Shown: positions 47,597 through 56,067 of the stretch, piece by piece
Layout: each line of letters begins with the position of its first letter
How positions within the stretch are numbered: position 1 is the first letter of the stretch
NCBI RefSeq assembly: GCF_029016485.1
Contig: NZ_CP092106.1
Coordinates: 620,001-684,000 of the forward strand
Length of the DNA: 64,000 nucleotides
Direction: 5' to 3'
Source of the DNA: Vibrio sp. JC009
GTDB taxonomy: Bacteria > Pseudomonadota > Gammaproteobacteria > Enterobacterales > Vibrionaceae
Translations under genes and position numbers: made by a program
The notes under the pieces: generated by a model
Told to the model about the DNA's origin: nothing
The model's input: the letters and a program-made list of their open reading frames with translations, nothing else
The model's database searches: none

Positions 47597-48322
47597 TCAG
47601 TGTATCCCCAACTTCTCCTTAAGCACCTTCAAATACCGACGGCTAACCGGGATTTCATGGTCACTTAAAGTGATAATTTCTGCCAGTCCGTTCTCCAGCA
47701 GCTTTATCTCTTTAATCGCGTTGGTATTAACCAGATACTGGCGATGACAGCGCAGTAAATCGGTTTTCTCTTCCAGCGTTTTTAGGGTGAGCTGAGTTGT
47801 TGCTGTCTGCTGGTGGCTCTGGATATGCACGCCGCTGATATCACTGTAGGCGCACTCCACATATTTGGTCGGAATAATCACGATGCGGTTTAGTCCGACA
47901 CAAGGGATCTGAGCCAGATGTTCAGGCTCAATGGTGGTGAGATCCTGTTTTACATTTGCCTTGCCTTCCTGTCTGATAATCCGGTTGATGGTTTTCTCCA
48001 GACGTTTTGGATCAACCGGTTTAAGCAGATAATCGAAGGCGTTATCTTCAAAGGCCTGAATGGCATACTCATCAAATGCGGTGACAAAAATAACGTAAGG
48101 GGTGTTTTCCGGATCCAGCATAGAAAGAAGCTCAATACCGCTTACCTGAGGCATCTGAATATCCAGAAATACGATATCCGGCTTGTGGGCGTTAATTTTT
48201 TTCAGGCCTTCAATGGCATTGCTAGCCTGATCGATAACCTCTATCTGACCATTTTCTTTTATCAGCTCTATCAGCTCTTCTCTGGCAAAAAGCTCATCAT
48301 CAATGACTACTGCAGTAAACAT
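47597..48322 (-). CDS. btsR: LytTR response regulator BtsR (YehT)
   Basis: 241 residues: receiver domain with acceptor Asp in DIVFLDIQMP (preceded by the acidic pair in VVIDDE) and a C-terminal LytTR DNA-binding domain (LLRCHRQYLVNTNAIKEIKL, EIPVSRRYLKVLKEKL). Starts 16 bases after btsS with AAAGGA upstream. In E. coli and V. campbellii BtsSR responds to extracellular pyruvate and controls an uptake gene. Its target here may be the nearby cstA-family carrier. Confidence 0.92.
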   Translation of the reverse strand: MFTAVVIDDELFAREELIELIKENGQIEVIDQASNAIEGLKKINAHKPDIVFLDIQMPQVSGIELLSMLDPENTPYVIFVTAFDEYAIQAFEDNAFDYLLKPVDPKRLEKTINRIIRQEGKANVKQDLTTIEPEHLAQIPCVGLNRIVIIPTKYVECAYSDISGVHIQSHQQTATTQLTLKTLEEKTDLLRCHRQYLVNTNAIKEIKLLENGLAEIITLSDHEIPVSRRYLKVLKEKLGIH

Positions 48323-48338
48323 CTTAATGCGGGTCCTT

Positions 48339-50009
48339 TCAACATTTGTGCGGAATGATAAAGCTCATTCTCGTATAATGGTTCTTTTTAAAATCAATTT
48401 TAAGCCCTGCGTCACTACCAAAGTAGTTGGTAAGGCGTTTACTGACAATCTGCATCCCAAGCCCCGAATGGTCATCGGCGGGTTCTTCATAGGTTCCGGC
48501 GTTATCTTCAACAATGATTTCGCAGCCTGTGTCAGTACATCTATTGTAAATGCTGACTTTCCCCCCCTGAAGCAGGTGAGAAATCCCGTGCTTAATCGCA
48601 TTTTCGACCAGTGGCTGTAGGGTGAAACTGGGCAGGGAGCTGTCCTGCAAGTTTTCATCTATATCGATACTCACTTCCAGTCTGTCGGTAAAACGCGCTT
48701 TTTCGATGGTCAGGTAGGCGTGAACATGCTTCAGCTCGTCTTTCAGCGAGACAGTTTCGATATTCTGCTTCAGGTTGCTGCGGAAAAAGTGAGAGAGATG
48801 CTGAATCAGCTCTCTGGCTTTATCCGGATTCTTTCGTATAACCGCGCTGATAGTGTTTAGTGCGTTAAAGAGAAAATGAGGGTTAACCTGGGCATGCAAG
48901 AGCTTAATTTCAGCCTGATTCAGCAGGGTTTGCTGCTGCTGATAATCACCATAAAGGATCTGGCTGGAAAGCAGCTGCGCTATCCCTTCTGCCATGGACA
49001 TATTAACGGTTGAGAGCAGCTTTCTTTTGGGTTCATAGAGCTTAATAGTACCGATAACATTATCCCCGGCCACCAGAGGAATAATCAGTGCTGAGCCAAG
49101 TTTGCAGTTTTCAGAGATTGAGCAATGGTAGGGGTTGTCCCGGCCATTCAGGTGGATGATCTCATTTCTGTCCATGGATTTTAGCGTGCACTGGGAAGAG
49201 ATAGGCATATTAGGCTTGTGGTGGTCATCACCTATTCCCACAAAGGCGAGAATCTTTTCCCTGTCTGTGATGGCGACGGCACCTACGCTGGTCTCCTCGT
49301 AGACAATACGGGCAATTTTTTCCGCATTGGTGGAGTTAAACCCTGAACTCAGTATACCGACGGAGCGCTCAGCGATACTCAGTGCCCGCCTTGAAAATGT
49401 GGTTGAGTACTTTTCAAAGATGGTTTTTCGATCCTGCAGTATGCTCATAAACAGCGCCGCGCCCACTGAGTTTGCAATAATCATTGGCGCTGCGATGGAT
49501 GAAACCAGAGTAAATGCCTGATCAAAAGGTCTTGCCACAATCAGAATGACCAGCATCTGAATAATTTCGGCAAACAGGGTAATGGACAGCACCACCACAG
49601 GGTTGAAGAGTTTTTCCTGCTTGTGTCTTTTTACCAGATAGGAGTGCAGTAAACCGCCGATTACACCTTCAGCGGTGGTAGATATAGCACAGGCCACATC
49701 GGTAAAACCGCCCAGGGTATAGCGGTGAATACCGCCGGTAAAGCCAACCGCAAAGCCCACAACCGGTCCGCCAAAAAGGCCGCCCATTACAGCACCAATA
49801 GCACGGGTGTTAGCGATGGCGTCATTTATCTGTAGCCCCAGATAAGTCCCCAGAATGCAGAAAAGCGAAAAGGTGACATAGCAGTTGATTCTGTGTTCAA
49901 GCCGGTTGGACATCCCCAGAAGCGGCAGAAAAACAGGCGTCTTACTTAGCATGTAGGCCAGAACAAGGTAGACACACATTTGCTGAAGAAGGGAAAGAAT
50001 CAGATCCAT
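48339..50009 (-). CDS. btsS: LytS-type sensor histidine kinase BtsS (YehU)
   Basis: 556 residues: 5TM-5TMR_LYT membrane domain (about 1-190), a GAF domain (about 225-350), then the His_kinase domain with phospho-acceptor His in LLHAQVNPHFLFNALNTISA and an HATPase with VENAIKHGISH and SGLGMQIV. This is the LytS/BtsS architecture. Divergent from aroF; first gene of the btsSR operon. Confidence 0.92.
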   Translation of the reverse strand: MDLILSLLQQMCVYLVLAYMLSKTPVFLPLLGMSNRLEHRINCYVTFSLFCILGTYLGLQINDAIANTRAIGAVMGGLFGGPVVGFAVGFTGGIHRYTLGGFTDVACAISTTAEGVIGGLLHSYLVKRHKQEKLFNPVVVLSITLFAEIIQMLVILIVARPFDQAFTLVSSIAAPMIIANSVGAALFMSILQDRKTIFEKYSTTFSRRALSIAERSVGILSSGFNSTNAEKIARIVYEETSVGAVAITDREKILAFVGIGDDHHKPNMPISSQCTLKSMDRNEIIHLNGRDNPYHCSISENCKLGSALIIPLVAGDNVIGTIKLYEPKRKLLSTVNMSMAEGIAQLLSSQILYGDYQQQQTLLNQAEIKLLHAQVNPHFLFNALNTISAVIRKNPDKARELIQHLSHFFRSNLKQNIETVSLKDELKHVHAYLTIEKARFTDRLEVSIDIDENLQDSSLPSFTLQPLVENAIKHGISHLLQGGKVSIYNRCTDTGCEIIVEDNAGTYEEPADDHSGLGMQIVSKRLTNYFGSDAGLKIDFKKNHYTRMSFIIPHKC

Positions 50010-50111
50010 ATAGTTGACCGGTGGAGTTTACGACACACTAATATAATAAGTTATCTGGTTGAGAAAAGGAGTTTAACGCTCCGGAAGTGTGAATCCTTAA
50101 CAAAATGAGGG

Positions 50112-50129
50112 TGTATAAAAATATTTACA
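50112..50129. promoter_or_regulatory. Candidate TyrR box 1 upstream of aroF
   Basis: TGTATA-AAAATA-TTTACA fits the TyrR consensus TGTAAA-N6-TTTACA with one mismatch. It lies about 25 bases before the -35 element of the likely aroF promoter. Confidence 0.6.
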
Positions 50130-50152
50130 AAGGTGTTTTTCTAAATTTACGC

Positions 50153-50180
50153 TTGCTTATTTTTGTATGCTTGTTATCTT
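50153..50180 (+). promoter_or_regulatory. Likely aroF promoter
   Basis: TTGCTT at 50153-50158 and TATCTT at 50175-50180, spaced 16 bases, between the two TyrR-like boxes. Confidence 0.4.
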
Positions 50181-50220
50181 GTCCGTCATTGAGTTTTATT
50201 AGCCAGATTGAGATTTGGTG

Positions 50221-50238
50221 TGTAACGAATAATTTACG
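50221..50238. promoter_or_regulatory. Candidate TyrR box 2 in the aroF leader
   Basis: TGTAAC-GAATAA-TTTACG matches the TyrR consensus at 10 of 12 defined bases and lies downstream of the promoter, where bound TyrR would repress. Confidence 0.5.
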
Positions 50239-50247
50239 GTGAGTAAA

Positions 50248-51318
50248 ATGTATAGAAGTGAACTAAGTGACATTAACATCAGTAATGAACAGGTACTGAT
50301 TACGCCCAACGAACTAAAACAGAAGCTGCCTCTGAGTGATAAGGCGCGGGCTTTTATTCGTGAATCACGCCAGACAATTTCCAATATCATCCATAAAAAA
50401 GATCACCGTATGCTGATTGTGTGCGGACCTTGTTCTATCCACGATGTGGAAGCAGCTAAGGAGTACGCTAAGCGTCTTAAGGCTTTGTCTGAGAAACTGG
50501 ATGATCAGCTTTACATCGTGATGCGTGTGTACTTTGAAAAGCCGCGTACAACAGTCGGCTGGAAAGGACTTATCAACGACCCGCAGCTTGATGGTACTTT
50601 TGATATTGAGCACGGCCTGCATGTCGGGCGTCAGCTGCTGGTGGAACTGGCAGAAATGGAGATCCCGCTGGCAACAGAAGCGCTGGATCCTATCAGTCCT
50701 CAGTACCTTTCCGATACTTTCAGCTGGGCAGCTATCGGTGCGCGTACTACGGAATCACAGACTCACCGCGAAATGGCCAGTGGTCTTTCTATGCCTATCG
50801 GTTTTAAGAACGGCACTGACGGCAGTCTGGTTACCGCGATTAACGCGATGCAGGCGGCGTCTTCCGGTCACCGCTTTATGGGGATCAACCGCGAAGGTCA
50901 GGTTGCTTTGCTGACAACTCAGGGTAACCCTAACGGTCATGTGATTCTTCGTGGTGGTAAGCAGACCAACTATGATTCCGTTTCTGTGGCTGAGTGTGAA
51001 GAGGAAATGGCCAAGTCAGGACTGGATGCATCTCTGATGGTGGACTGCAGCCATGCGAACTCCCGTAAAGACTACCGCAGACAGCCGTTGGTGGCAGAAG
51101 ATGTGATTCATCAGATCCGCGAAGGTAACAAGTCTATTATCGGCCTGATGATTGAAAGTCATCTGAACGAAGGCAACCAGTCTTCAGATATTCCTCTGAA
51201 TGAGATGGCTTACGGTGTTTCTATCACAGATGCCTGTATCAATTGGGATTCAACTGAGGCACTATTGACGAAAGCACACAAAGAGTTAGTGCCGTTTTTA
51301 CAGGACCGTTTGAAATAA
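50248..51318 (+). CDS. aroF: 3-deoxy-7-phosphoheptulonate (DAHP) synthase, tyrosine-sensitive type
   Basis: 356 residues, the length of E. coli AroF. Condenses PEP and erythrose-4-P, the first step of aromatic biosynthesis. Motifs: VCGPCSIHD with the metal Cys, MRVYFEKPRTTVGWKGLIND, GARTTESQTHREMASGLSMP, HVILRGGK and VDCSHANS. ATG 50248 is chosen because GGTGAG precedes it; the in-frame GTG at 50239 has no site. It is paired with tyrA as in the E. coli aroF-tyrA operon, and TyrR boxes upstream support tyrosine control. Confidence 0.94.
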   Translation: MYRSELSDINISNEQVLITPNELKQKLPLSDKARAFIRESRQTISNIIHKKDHRMLIVCGPCSIHDVEAAKEYAKRLKALSEKLDDQLYIVMRVYFEKPRTTVGWKGLINDPQLDGTFDIEHGLHVGRQLLVELAEMEIPLATEALDPISPQYLSDTFSWAAIGARTTESQTHREMASGLSMPIGFKNGTDGSLVTAINAMQAASSGHRFMGINREGQVALLTTQGNPNGHVILRGGKQTNYDSVSVAECEEEMAKSGLDASLMVDCSHANSRKDYRRQPLVAEDVIHQIREGNKSIIGLMIESHLNEGNQSSDIPLNEMAYGVSITDACINWDSTEALLTKAHKELVPFLQDRLK

Positions 51319-51332
51319 GTACAAGGTAACTC

Positions 51333-52460
51333 ATGGCAGTTGAGCTAAACGAATTAAGAGATCAGATTGATGCGGTAGACAAGCAGATGGTTGAGCTGTT
51401 GGCTCAGCGTCTGGCTTTGGTTGAAAAAGTGGGCGAAGTGAAAAGCGAACACGGCCTGCCAATTTATGCCCCGGACAGGGAAGCAGCTATGCTGGCGTCC
51501 CGCCGTGAAGAAGCGGAAAAGCGCGGTGTACCGCCTCAGTTGATTGAAGATATTCTTCGCCGGACCATGCGTGAGTCCTATGCCAGTGAAAAAGACTCCG
51601 GTTTCAAATGTTTGAATCCGGACCTTCGTTCAGTGGTGATTGTCGGTGGTAAGGGCCAGCTTGGTGGTTTGTTTGGCCGGATGTTCACTCTTTCTGGCTA
51701 TCAGGTGAAAATTCTGGGCAGTCAGGACTGGGACCGCGCCGATGAAATCCTTGATGGTGCCGGTCTTGTTGTGGTTACTGTGCCTATTCATCTGACAGAA
51801 GGTGTGATTGAAAAGCTATCCGGTCTGCCTGAAGACTGTATTCTGTGTGACCTTACCTCGATCAAATCTAAGCCACTGCAAAAGATGCTGGATGTGCACA
51901 AGGGCCCGGTTGTTGGTCTTCACCCTATGTTCGGCCCGGATGTTCCGAGTCTGGCAAAGCAGGTGATTGTTTACTGCGATGGCCGCGAAAGCGAACAGTA
52001 TCAGTGGCTGCTTCAGCAGTTCTCCATCTGGGGAGCCAGCCTTTGTCCGATAGAAGCAGATGAGCATGATCACGGCATGACCCTGATTCAGGCGCTGCGC
52101 CACTTCACCTCTTTTGCTTATGGTCTGCATCTGAGCAGAGAGAACCCGAACATAGACAAGCTTCTGCAGCTTAGTTCCCCAATCTACCGGCTGGAGCTGG
52201 CTATGGTTGGCCGTCTGTTTGGTCAGGATCCTAAGTTATATGGTGACATTATTCTCTCTTCGGAAAAGAACATTGAGATGATCAAGCGCTTCCACCACTG
52301 TTTCGGTGAAGCCATCAGGATTTTAGACAATCACGATAAAGCTGCATTTATCGAGAGCTTTAACCAGGTTAGCGAATGGTTTGGTGATTACTCTCAGCAG
52401 TTTATGGTAGAGAGCCAGAATCTGCTGAAGCAGGCGAACGATTCGATTCATCGGGGCTAG
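51333..52460 (+). CDS. tyrA: Chorismate mutase / prephenate dehydrogenase (T-protein)
   Basis: 375-residue bifunctional enzyme of tyrosine synthesis. N-terminal AroQ mutase ([38 protein letters not shown]) and C-terminal NAD-dependent dehydrogenase ([27 protein letters not shown] with catalytic His). 14 bases after aroF. Followed directly by the MITE-like element. Confidence 0.96.
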   Translation: MAVELNELRDQIDAVDKQMVELLAQRLALVEKVGEVKSEHGLPIYAPDREAAMLASRREEAEKRGVPPQLIEDILRRTMRESYASEKDSGFKCLNPDLRSVVIVGGKGQLGGLFGRMFTLSGYQVKILGSQDWDRADEILDGAGLVVVTVPIHLTEGVIEKLSGLPEDCILCDLTSIKSKPLQKMLDVHKGPVVGLHPMFGPDVPSLAKQVIVYCDGRESEQYQWLLQQFSIWGASLCPIEADEHDHGMTLIQALRHFTSFAYGLHLSRENPNIDKLLQLSSPIYRLELAMVGRLFGQDPKLYGDIILSSEKNIEMIKRFHHCFGEAIRILDNHDKAAFIESFNQVSEWFGDYSQQFMVESQNLLKQANDSIHRG

Positions 52461-52475
52461 AGGTTATAGGTAACC

Positions 52476-52738
52476 CTGAGTCTTATACACAAGTTTAAGG
52501 AGCCAAAGAATGCTCCTCCCCTTAGCCTCGAAAGGCCGGATTTTCGAAGAAGTAACATCGAAGGGGAGGCTGGGAGGGGTTGTTTCTCATGGGCTTAAGT
52601 TTTGGTGGTTTAACCATGCATGGCATAACCAACCCCCTCTAACTCCCCCTTCTGTTAGCTTTATCAACCAGTTAGGCTTTTTCACTAAAGGGGGAGAACC
52701 GTTCTCTGGCCACTTTAATACTTGTGTATAAGAGTCAG
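52476..52738. mobile_element. 263-bp MITE-like element with IS50/Tn5-type ends
   Basis: The right terminal repeat (read inward) is CTGACTCTTATACACAAGT, identical to the 19-base outside end of Tn5/IS50 as I recall it; the left end is CTGAGTCTTATACACAAGT, one base different. There is no transposase. The interior has long imperfect inverted stretches (GGGGAGGCTGGGAGGGG against CCCCCTCTAACTCCCCC). A 9-base target duplication is not clear: TAGGTAACC left and CCTGCAACC right share only part. Likely a nonautonomous derivative mobilised by a related IS4-family element elsewhere. It sits between tyrA and the convergent M23 gene. Confidence 0.75.
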
Positions 52739-52754
52739 CCTGCAACCTGCAACC

Positions 52755-54044
52755 CTATTTCCTGGCAAACAACAACTCCCCATACCTCTCCAACTGCGTC
52801 AGCCTTTCATCCGCCTTCATCAGATAAACCTGCTTATGCTCACCGGTCAGCGACTTAGACTGCGGCAATTTAACCGTTCTCGGGTTTTTATGTACCCCGT
52901 TTACCAGAAACTCATAGTGCAGGTGAGGGCCGGTTACACGCCCGGTGCCGCCTAGCGAACCGATAGCCTTGCCCTGTTTAACTCTTTGTCCGGTTTTTAC
53001 ATAACGTTTTTTGAGGTGCAGATACTTAGTGATATAGGTATTGCTGTGTTTGATAAATACATAGTTACCGTTGTACTTGTTGTAGCTGGATTTGATTACT
53101 ACGCCATCACCGGCGGCCCAGATAGGGGTTCCGACAGGTGCCGCATAGTCAGTGCCTCTGTGAGGTCTGACTTTTCCGGTAACCGGGTGTCTGCGGCGCG
53201 GGTTAAAGTTAGAGGTCACCCGGCGGAAATCGACAGGTGAGCGTAGGAAGGCTTTTTTCATTGCCCGGCCGTTTTCGTCGTAATAGTTCTCTGTTTTATC
53301 ATCCAGAACGGCTTTAAATGTATCGCCCTGGTTGGTAAAAATAGCGGCGATAATACGGCCCCGGCCTATCATTTCACCTTCTACTATCTTCTCTTCGTAC
53401 AGCACTCTGAAGCTGTCTCCTGAGCGGATATCCAGAGCAAAGTCGATATCCCAGCCAAATATGCCTGCCAGCTCCATTATCTGGTTTGGCGTCATTCCTG
53501 CGGTAATCGCTGCATTCCAGAAGTTGGAAGTGATTTCCGCCTCTGTGTAGTTGTACTGAATATCGACCTCTTTTTTCTCGAATGCAGAGGTAAAGCCGTC
53601 ACTGGTTTTGGTTACCCGGAAGGTTTCAAAGGCTGAGATATGGCGGACCAGCTGAACCAACTCCTGATTTTCATCAAACCCAAATAGCAGTTCATTACCC
53701 GGACGAAGACGCGAAAGCTGTTTATTTATCTCTTTGTTGGCGGAAATCAGATTGTGCAGAAGCCGGGCAGACAGTCCGATGCGGCTAAAAAGAACCGCAG
53801 CACTTTCACCTGAGTTAACTTTATGCTTTTCCCAGCGAATCAGGGTTACAGGCTGGAGCTGTTCGCCTGAAACTAAAGCTTCACTGTTAATGGCGAGAGG
53901 GTAGTGTTCACCGATCTCGAGGGTGTGATGATCTTTCATCAGTTCTCTGGCATCGGGAAGAAAAAGCAAAAAGGCGACCACCGCCGAAACCAGAACGATC
54001 AGCGCCTGATGGAAGATAGGAAGACGTCTAAAAATAGCAAGCAT
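52755..54044 (-). CDS. M23 peptidoglycan DD-endopeptidase (MepM / ShyC type)
   Basis: 429 residues from ATG 54044; an upstream TTG would add 12 residues. One N-terminal membrane anchor (about 8-28), an OapA/LysM-like segment (KVNSGESAAVLFSRIGLSA), a second domain, then the LytM peptidase with zinc ligands in HRGTDYAAP (His, Asp) and HLHYEF (His). Cleaves peptide cross-links to allow wall growth. In V. cholerae an M23 protein (ShyC) is also encoded next to tyrS. Divergent from tyrS. Confidence 0.9.
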   Translation of the reverse strand: MLAIFRRLPIFHQALIVLVSAVVAFLLFLPDARELMKDHHTLEIGEHYPLAINSEALVSGEQLQPVTLIRWEKHKVNSGESAAVLFSRIGLSARLLHNLISANKEINKQLSRLRPGNELLFGFDENQELVQLVRHISAFETFRVTKTSDGFTSAFEKKEVDIQYNYTEAEITSNFWNAAITAGMTPNQIMELAGIFGWDIDFALDIRSGDSFRVLYEEKIVEGEMIGRGRIIAAIFTNQGDTFKAVLDDKTENYYDENGRAMKKAFLRSPVDFRRVTSNFNPRRRHPVTGKVRPHRGTDYAAPVGTPIWAAGDGVVIKSSYNKYNGNYVFIKHSNTYITKYLHLKKRYVKTGQRVKQGKAIGSLGGTGRVTGPHLHYEFLVNGVHKNPRTVKLPQSKSLTGEHKQVYLMKADERLTQLERYGELLFARK

Positions 54045-54170
54045 GTTTAAGCAATAACAAAAAAATAAGAAAATATACAATATAGAGTCTAACTGGTTTC
54101 AAAAAACATCGCTAATCAAGTAGACTGTCCAATTATTATTTTTTTGCCAAATCTGTGGGAGCTAACAAGA

Positions 54171-55358
54171 ATGGCGAGTATTGAAGCTGCACTGGCCGAG
54201 ATTAAGCGCGGTGCCGAAGAGATTCTTCCGGAAGAAGAGCTAATTGAAAAGTTAAAAGAAGGTCGGCCACTAAAAATCAAGCTGGGTGCCGATCCTACAG
54301 CACCGGATATCCATCTGGGCCATACGGTAATTCTGAATAAACTGCGTCAGTTCCAGGAACTGGGCCATGAAGTGACTTTCCTTATCGGTGACTTTACCGG
54401 TATGGTGGGTGACCCGACAGGTAAAAACACAACCCGTCCACCGCTTACACGCGAAGACGTACTTGCAAACGCTGAAACCTATAAGCAGCAGGTATTTAAG
54501 ATCCTTGACCCTGAGAAAACCAAGATTCAGTTTAACTCTGAGTGGCTTTCTGCTCTGGGTGCTGAAGGCATGATCCGCCTTGCTGCAAACCAGACTGTTG
54601 CCCGTATGCTTGAGCGTGACGATTTTAAAAAGCGTTATGCCGGCGGTCAGCCGATTGCTATCCATGAATTTATGTACCCGCTTCTTCAGGGCTATGACTC
54701 TGTTGCGATGGAAACTGACGTTGAGCTTGGCGGTACTGACCAGAAGTTTAACCTTCTGATGGGCCGTGAACTGCAAAAAGCAAACGGTCAGAAGCCGCAG
54801 TGTGTTCTGATGATGCCTCTTCTTGTTGGCCTTGACGGCGAGAAGAAGATGTCTAAGTCTGCTAACAACTACATCGGTGTTGCTGATGCTCCAAATGAGA
54901 TGTTCGGTAAGATCATGTCTATCTCCGATGACCTGATGTGGAGCTACTATGAGCTGCTTTCTTTCCGTCCGCTGGAAGAAATTGCTAAGTTCAAAGAAGA
55001 TGTTCAGACAGGCACAAACCCTCGTGATATCAAGATCCTTCTTGCTAAAGAGATCATTGCACGCTTCCACAGTGAAGCTGATGCAGAGGCGGCTGAGCAG
55101 GAATTTATCAGCCGTTTCCAGAAAGGTAACATTCCTGATGAGATGCCAGAGTTTGAATTTGAAGCAGGTATCGCGATTGCAAACCTTCTGAAAGATGCAG
55201 GTCTGGTGAACTCGACTTCTGATGCAATGCGCATGATTCGTCAGGGCGCGGCAAAACTGGATGGCGAGAAAATCGAAGATACCAAGCTGATCCCGGAAGC
55301 AGGTACTGCGGTTTATCAGGTTGGTAAGCGTAAGTTTGCTCGAGTGACAGTTAAGTAA
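54171..55358 (+). CDS. tyrS: Tyrosyl-tRNA synthetase
   Basis: 395-residue class I synthetase. ATG 54171 follows GGGAGCTAACAAGA; an upstream in-frame start is not conserved. HIGH variant HLGH in [17 protein letters not shown] in [10 protein letters not shown] and a C-terminal S4 RNA-binding domain ([14 protein letters not shown]). The length and sequence fit the TyrZ-like clade with a short N-terminus used by vibrios. Followed by a terminator. Confidence 0.95.
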   Translation: MASIEAALAEIKRGAEEILPEEELIEKLKEGRPLKIKLGADPTAPDIHLGHTVILNKLRQFQELGHEVTFLIGDFTGMVGDPTGKNTTRPPLTREDVLANAETYKQQVFKILDPEKTKIQFNSEWLSALGAEGMIRLAANQTVARMLERDDFKKRYAGGQPIAIHEFMYPLLQGYDSVAMETDVELGGTDQKFNLLMGRELQKANGQKPQCVLMMPLLVGLDGEKKMSKSANNYIGVADAPNEMFGKIMSISDDLMWSYYELLSFRPLEEIAKFKEDVQTGTNPRDIKILLAKEIIARFHSEADAEAAEQEFISRFQKGNIPDEMPEFEFEAGIAIANLLKDAGLVNSTSDAMRMIRQGAAKLDGEKIEDTKLIPEAGTAVYQVGKRKFARVTVK

Positions 55359-55379
55359 TTAACGCAATCAAATAGACAG

Positions 55380-55407
55380 AGGGCGCTGTAAAAGGCGCTC
55401 TTTTTTT
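55380..55407 (+). terminator. Terminator after tyrS
   Basis: GAGGGCGC ... GGCGCTC stem (with a two-base bulge) and seven T, 20 bases after the stop codon. Confidence 0.75.
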
Positions 55408-55456
55408 ATCCATTTTCCGCGTGCAATTTTTGTGAGATGGCGCTAAAATACGCCCG

Positions 55457-55588
55457 CTGCAAAGTGCAGTACTTTTGGAGATTCTTATGAACAATACCGA
55501 CCATCCCCCTAGTATGAAGGGAGAAAAATAACCCGCTTGGTATTGGCGATCTCCGCTCCTGCCAACCGGGCAGGAGGCGTTTCTTTTC
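55457..55588 (+). promoter_or_regulatory. Structured leader RNA with nested hairpins ending in an intrinsic terminator
   Basis: Pairings visible: CTGCA/TGCAG (55457-55469); GGAGAT with ATCTCC (55477-55482 and 55549-55554); inside it CAATACC with GGTATTG (55492-55498, 55539-55545); innermost CCCCCT/AGGGAG (55505-55523). A strong hairpin CTCCTGCC/GGCAGGAG (55556-55576) follows, then GTTTCTTTT. The large stem would hide the start site of the small ORF at 55487. A -10-like TAAAAT lies at 55444-55449. This looks like a cis-acting attenuator or a stand-alone small RNA. I do not recognise it as a known riboswitch class. Confidence 0.5.
55487..55531 (+). CDS. Putative 14-residue leader peptide
   Basis: ATG with GGAG 6 bases upstream encodes MNNTDHPPSMKGEK and stops at TAA 55529. 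It lies wholly inside the structured leader, and its Asp-His-Pro-Pro run could stall or destabilise ribosomes, as in Mg2+-sensing leaders such as mgtL. Translation is inferred from the binding site only. Confidence 0.4.
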   Translation: MNNTDHPPSMKGEK

Positions 55589-55665
55589 AAAACATCTTCT
55601 CTTTTTTCTCCACATACGTGTATCTAGAGTTCAAAGCGTAGTTATGTCCGTCTTTGGGGCTATTT

Positions 55666-55681
55666 CCCAGGGCCCAGGGCC
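55666..55681. repeat. Single CCCAGGGCC repeat arm
   Basis: CCCAGGGCCCAGGGCC, an isolated copy of the dispersed family, between the leader and the small gene at 55741. Confidence 0.7.
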
Positions 55682-55740
55682 TGACAACCGAGAACCTAAG
55701 ATCGATGGTCGTTACCTTTTAGCTAATCGGGAGATTTGCC

Positions 55741-56067
55741 ATGACGGTAATGAGCGATATTTATATAGACCAGCCAACTTCATTCTCAACTGAAGAGATT
55801 GGGGCGGCTCGCAGCGTTTTTCTTCAGTACAGCGAAGAGAAGCAGATTCAGTTGCTGGCAGTCATGCCAAAGGAAGAAGCGATAGCGATTCTGGCTCACT
55901 GTAGCGTGGCTTATGTGCAGCATCTGCTGGATCAACTGGAAAAGCACGGATATGAAAAACGAACATCAGAGTATGCCCGCGAGCTGGGATTTATCAGCTC
56001 TCAGGCAACAATGCGGGGTGTTCTTAAGCAGAAGCTAGTGCGTCTGTTTGGTGCTGTTTTTAAGTGA
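55741..56067 (+). CDS. Small protein resembling the MgtE N-terminal domain
   Basis: 108 residues; GGGAGATTTG precedes the ATG. The helical repeat pattern KQIQLLAVMPKEEAIAILAH and YVQHLLDQLEKHGYEKR is like the N domain of MgtE magnesium channels, but there is no CBS pair or membrane part. It may be a stand-alone relative of unknown function; some vibrio homologues are, I believe, annotated as magnesium transporters. Its last 33 bases overlap the end of dacB tail to tail. Confidence 0.6.
   Translation: MTVMSDIYIDQPTSFSTEEIGAARSVFLQYSEEKQIQLLAVMPKEEAIAILAHCSVAYVQHLLDQLEKHGYEKRTSEYARELGFISSQATMRGVLKQKLVRLFGAVFK

Noticed and set aside
52510..52731. 73-codon frame in the tyrA-M23 gap
   Set aside because: Lies inside the MITE-like element; no family.
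54270..55070. 266-codon antisense frame inside tyrS
   Set aside because: Same effect in a highly expressed gene; no start site or family.
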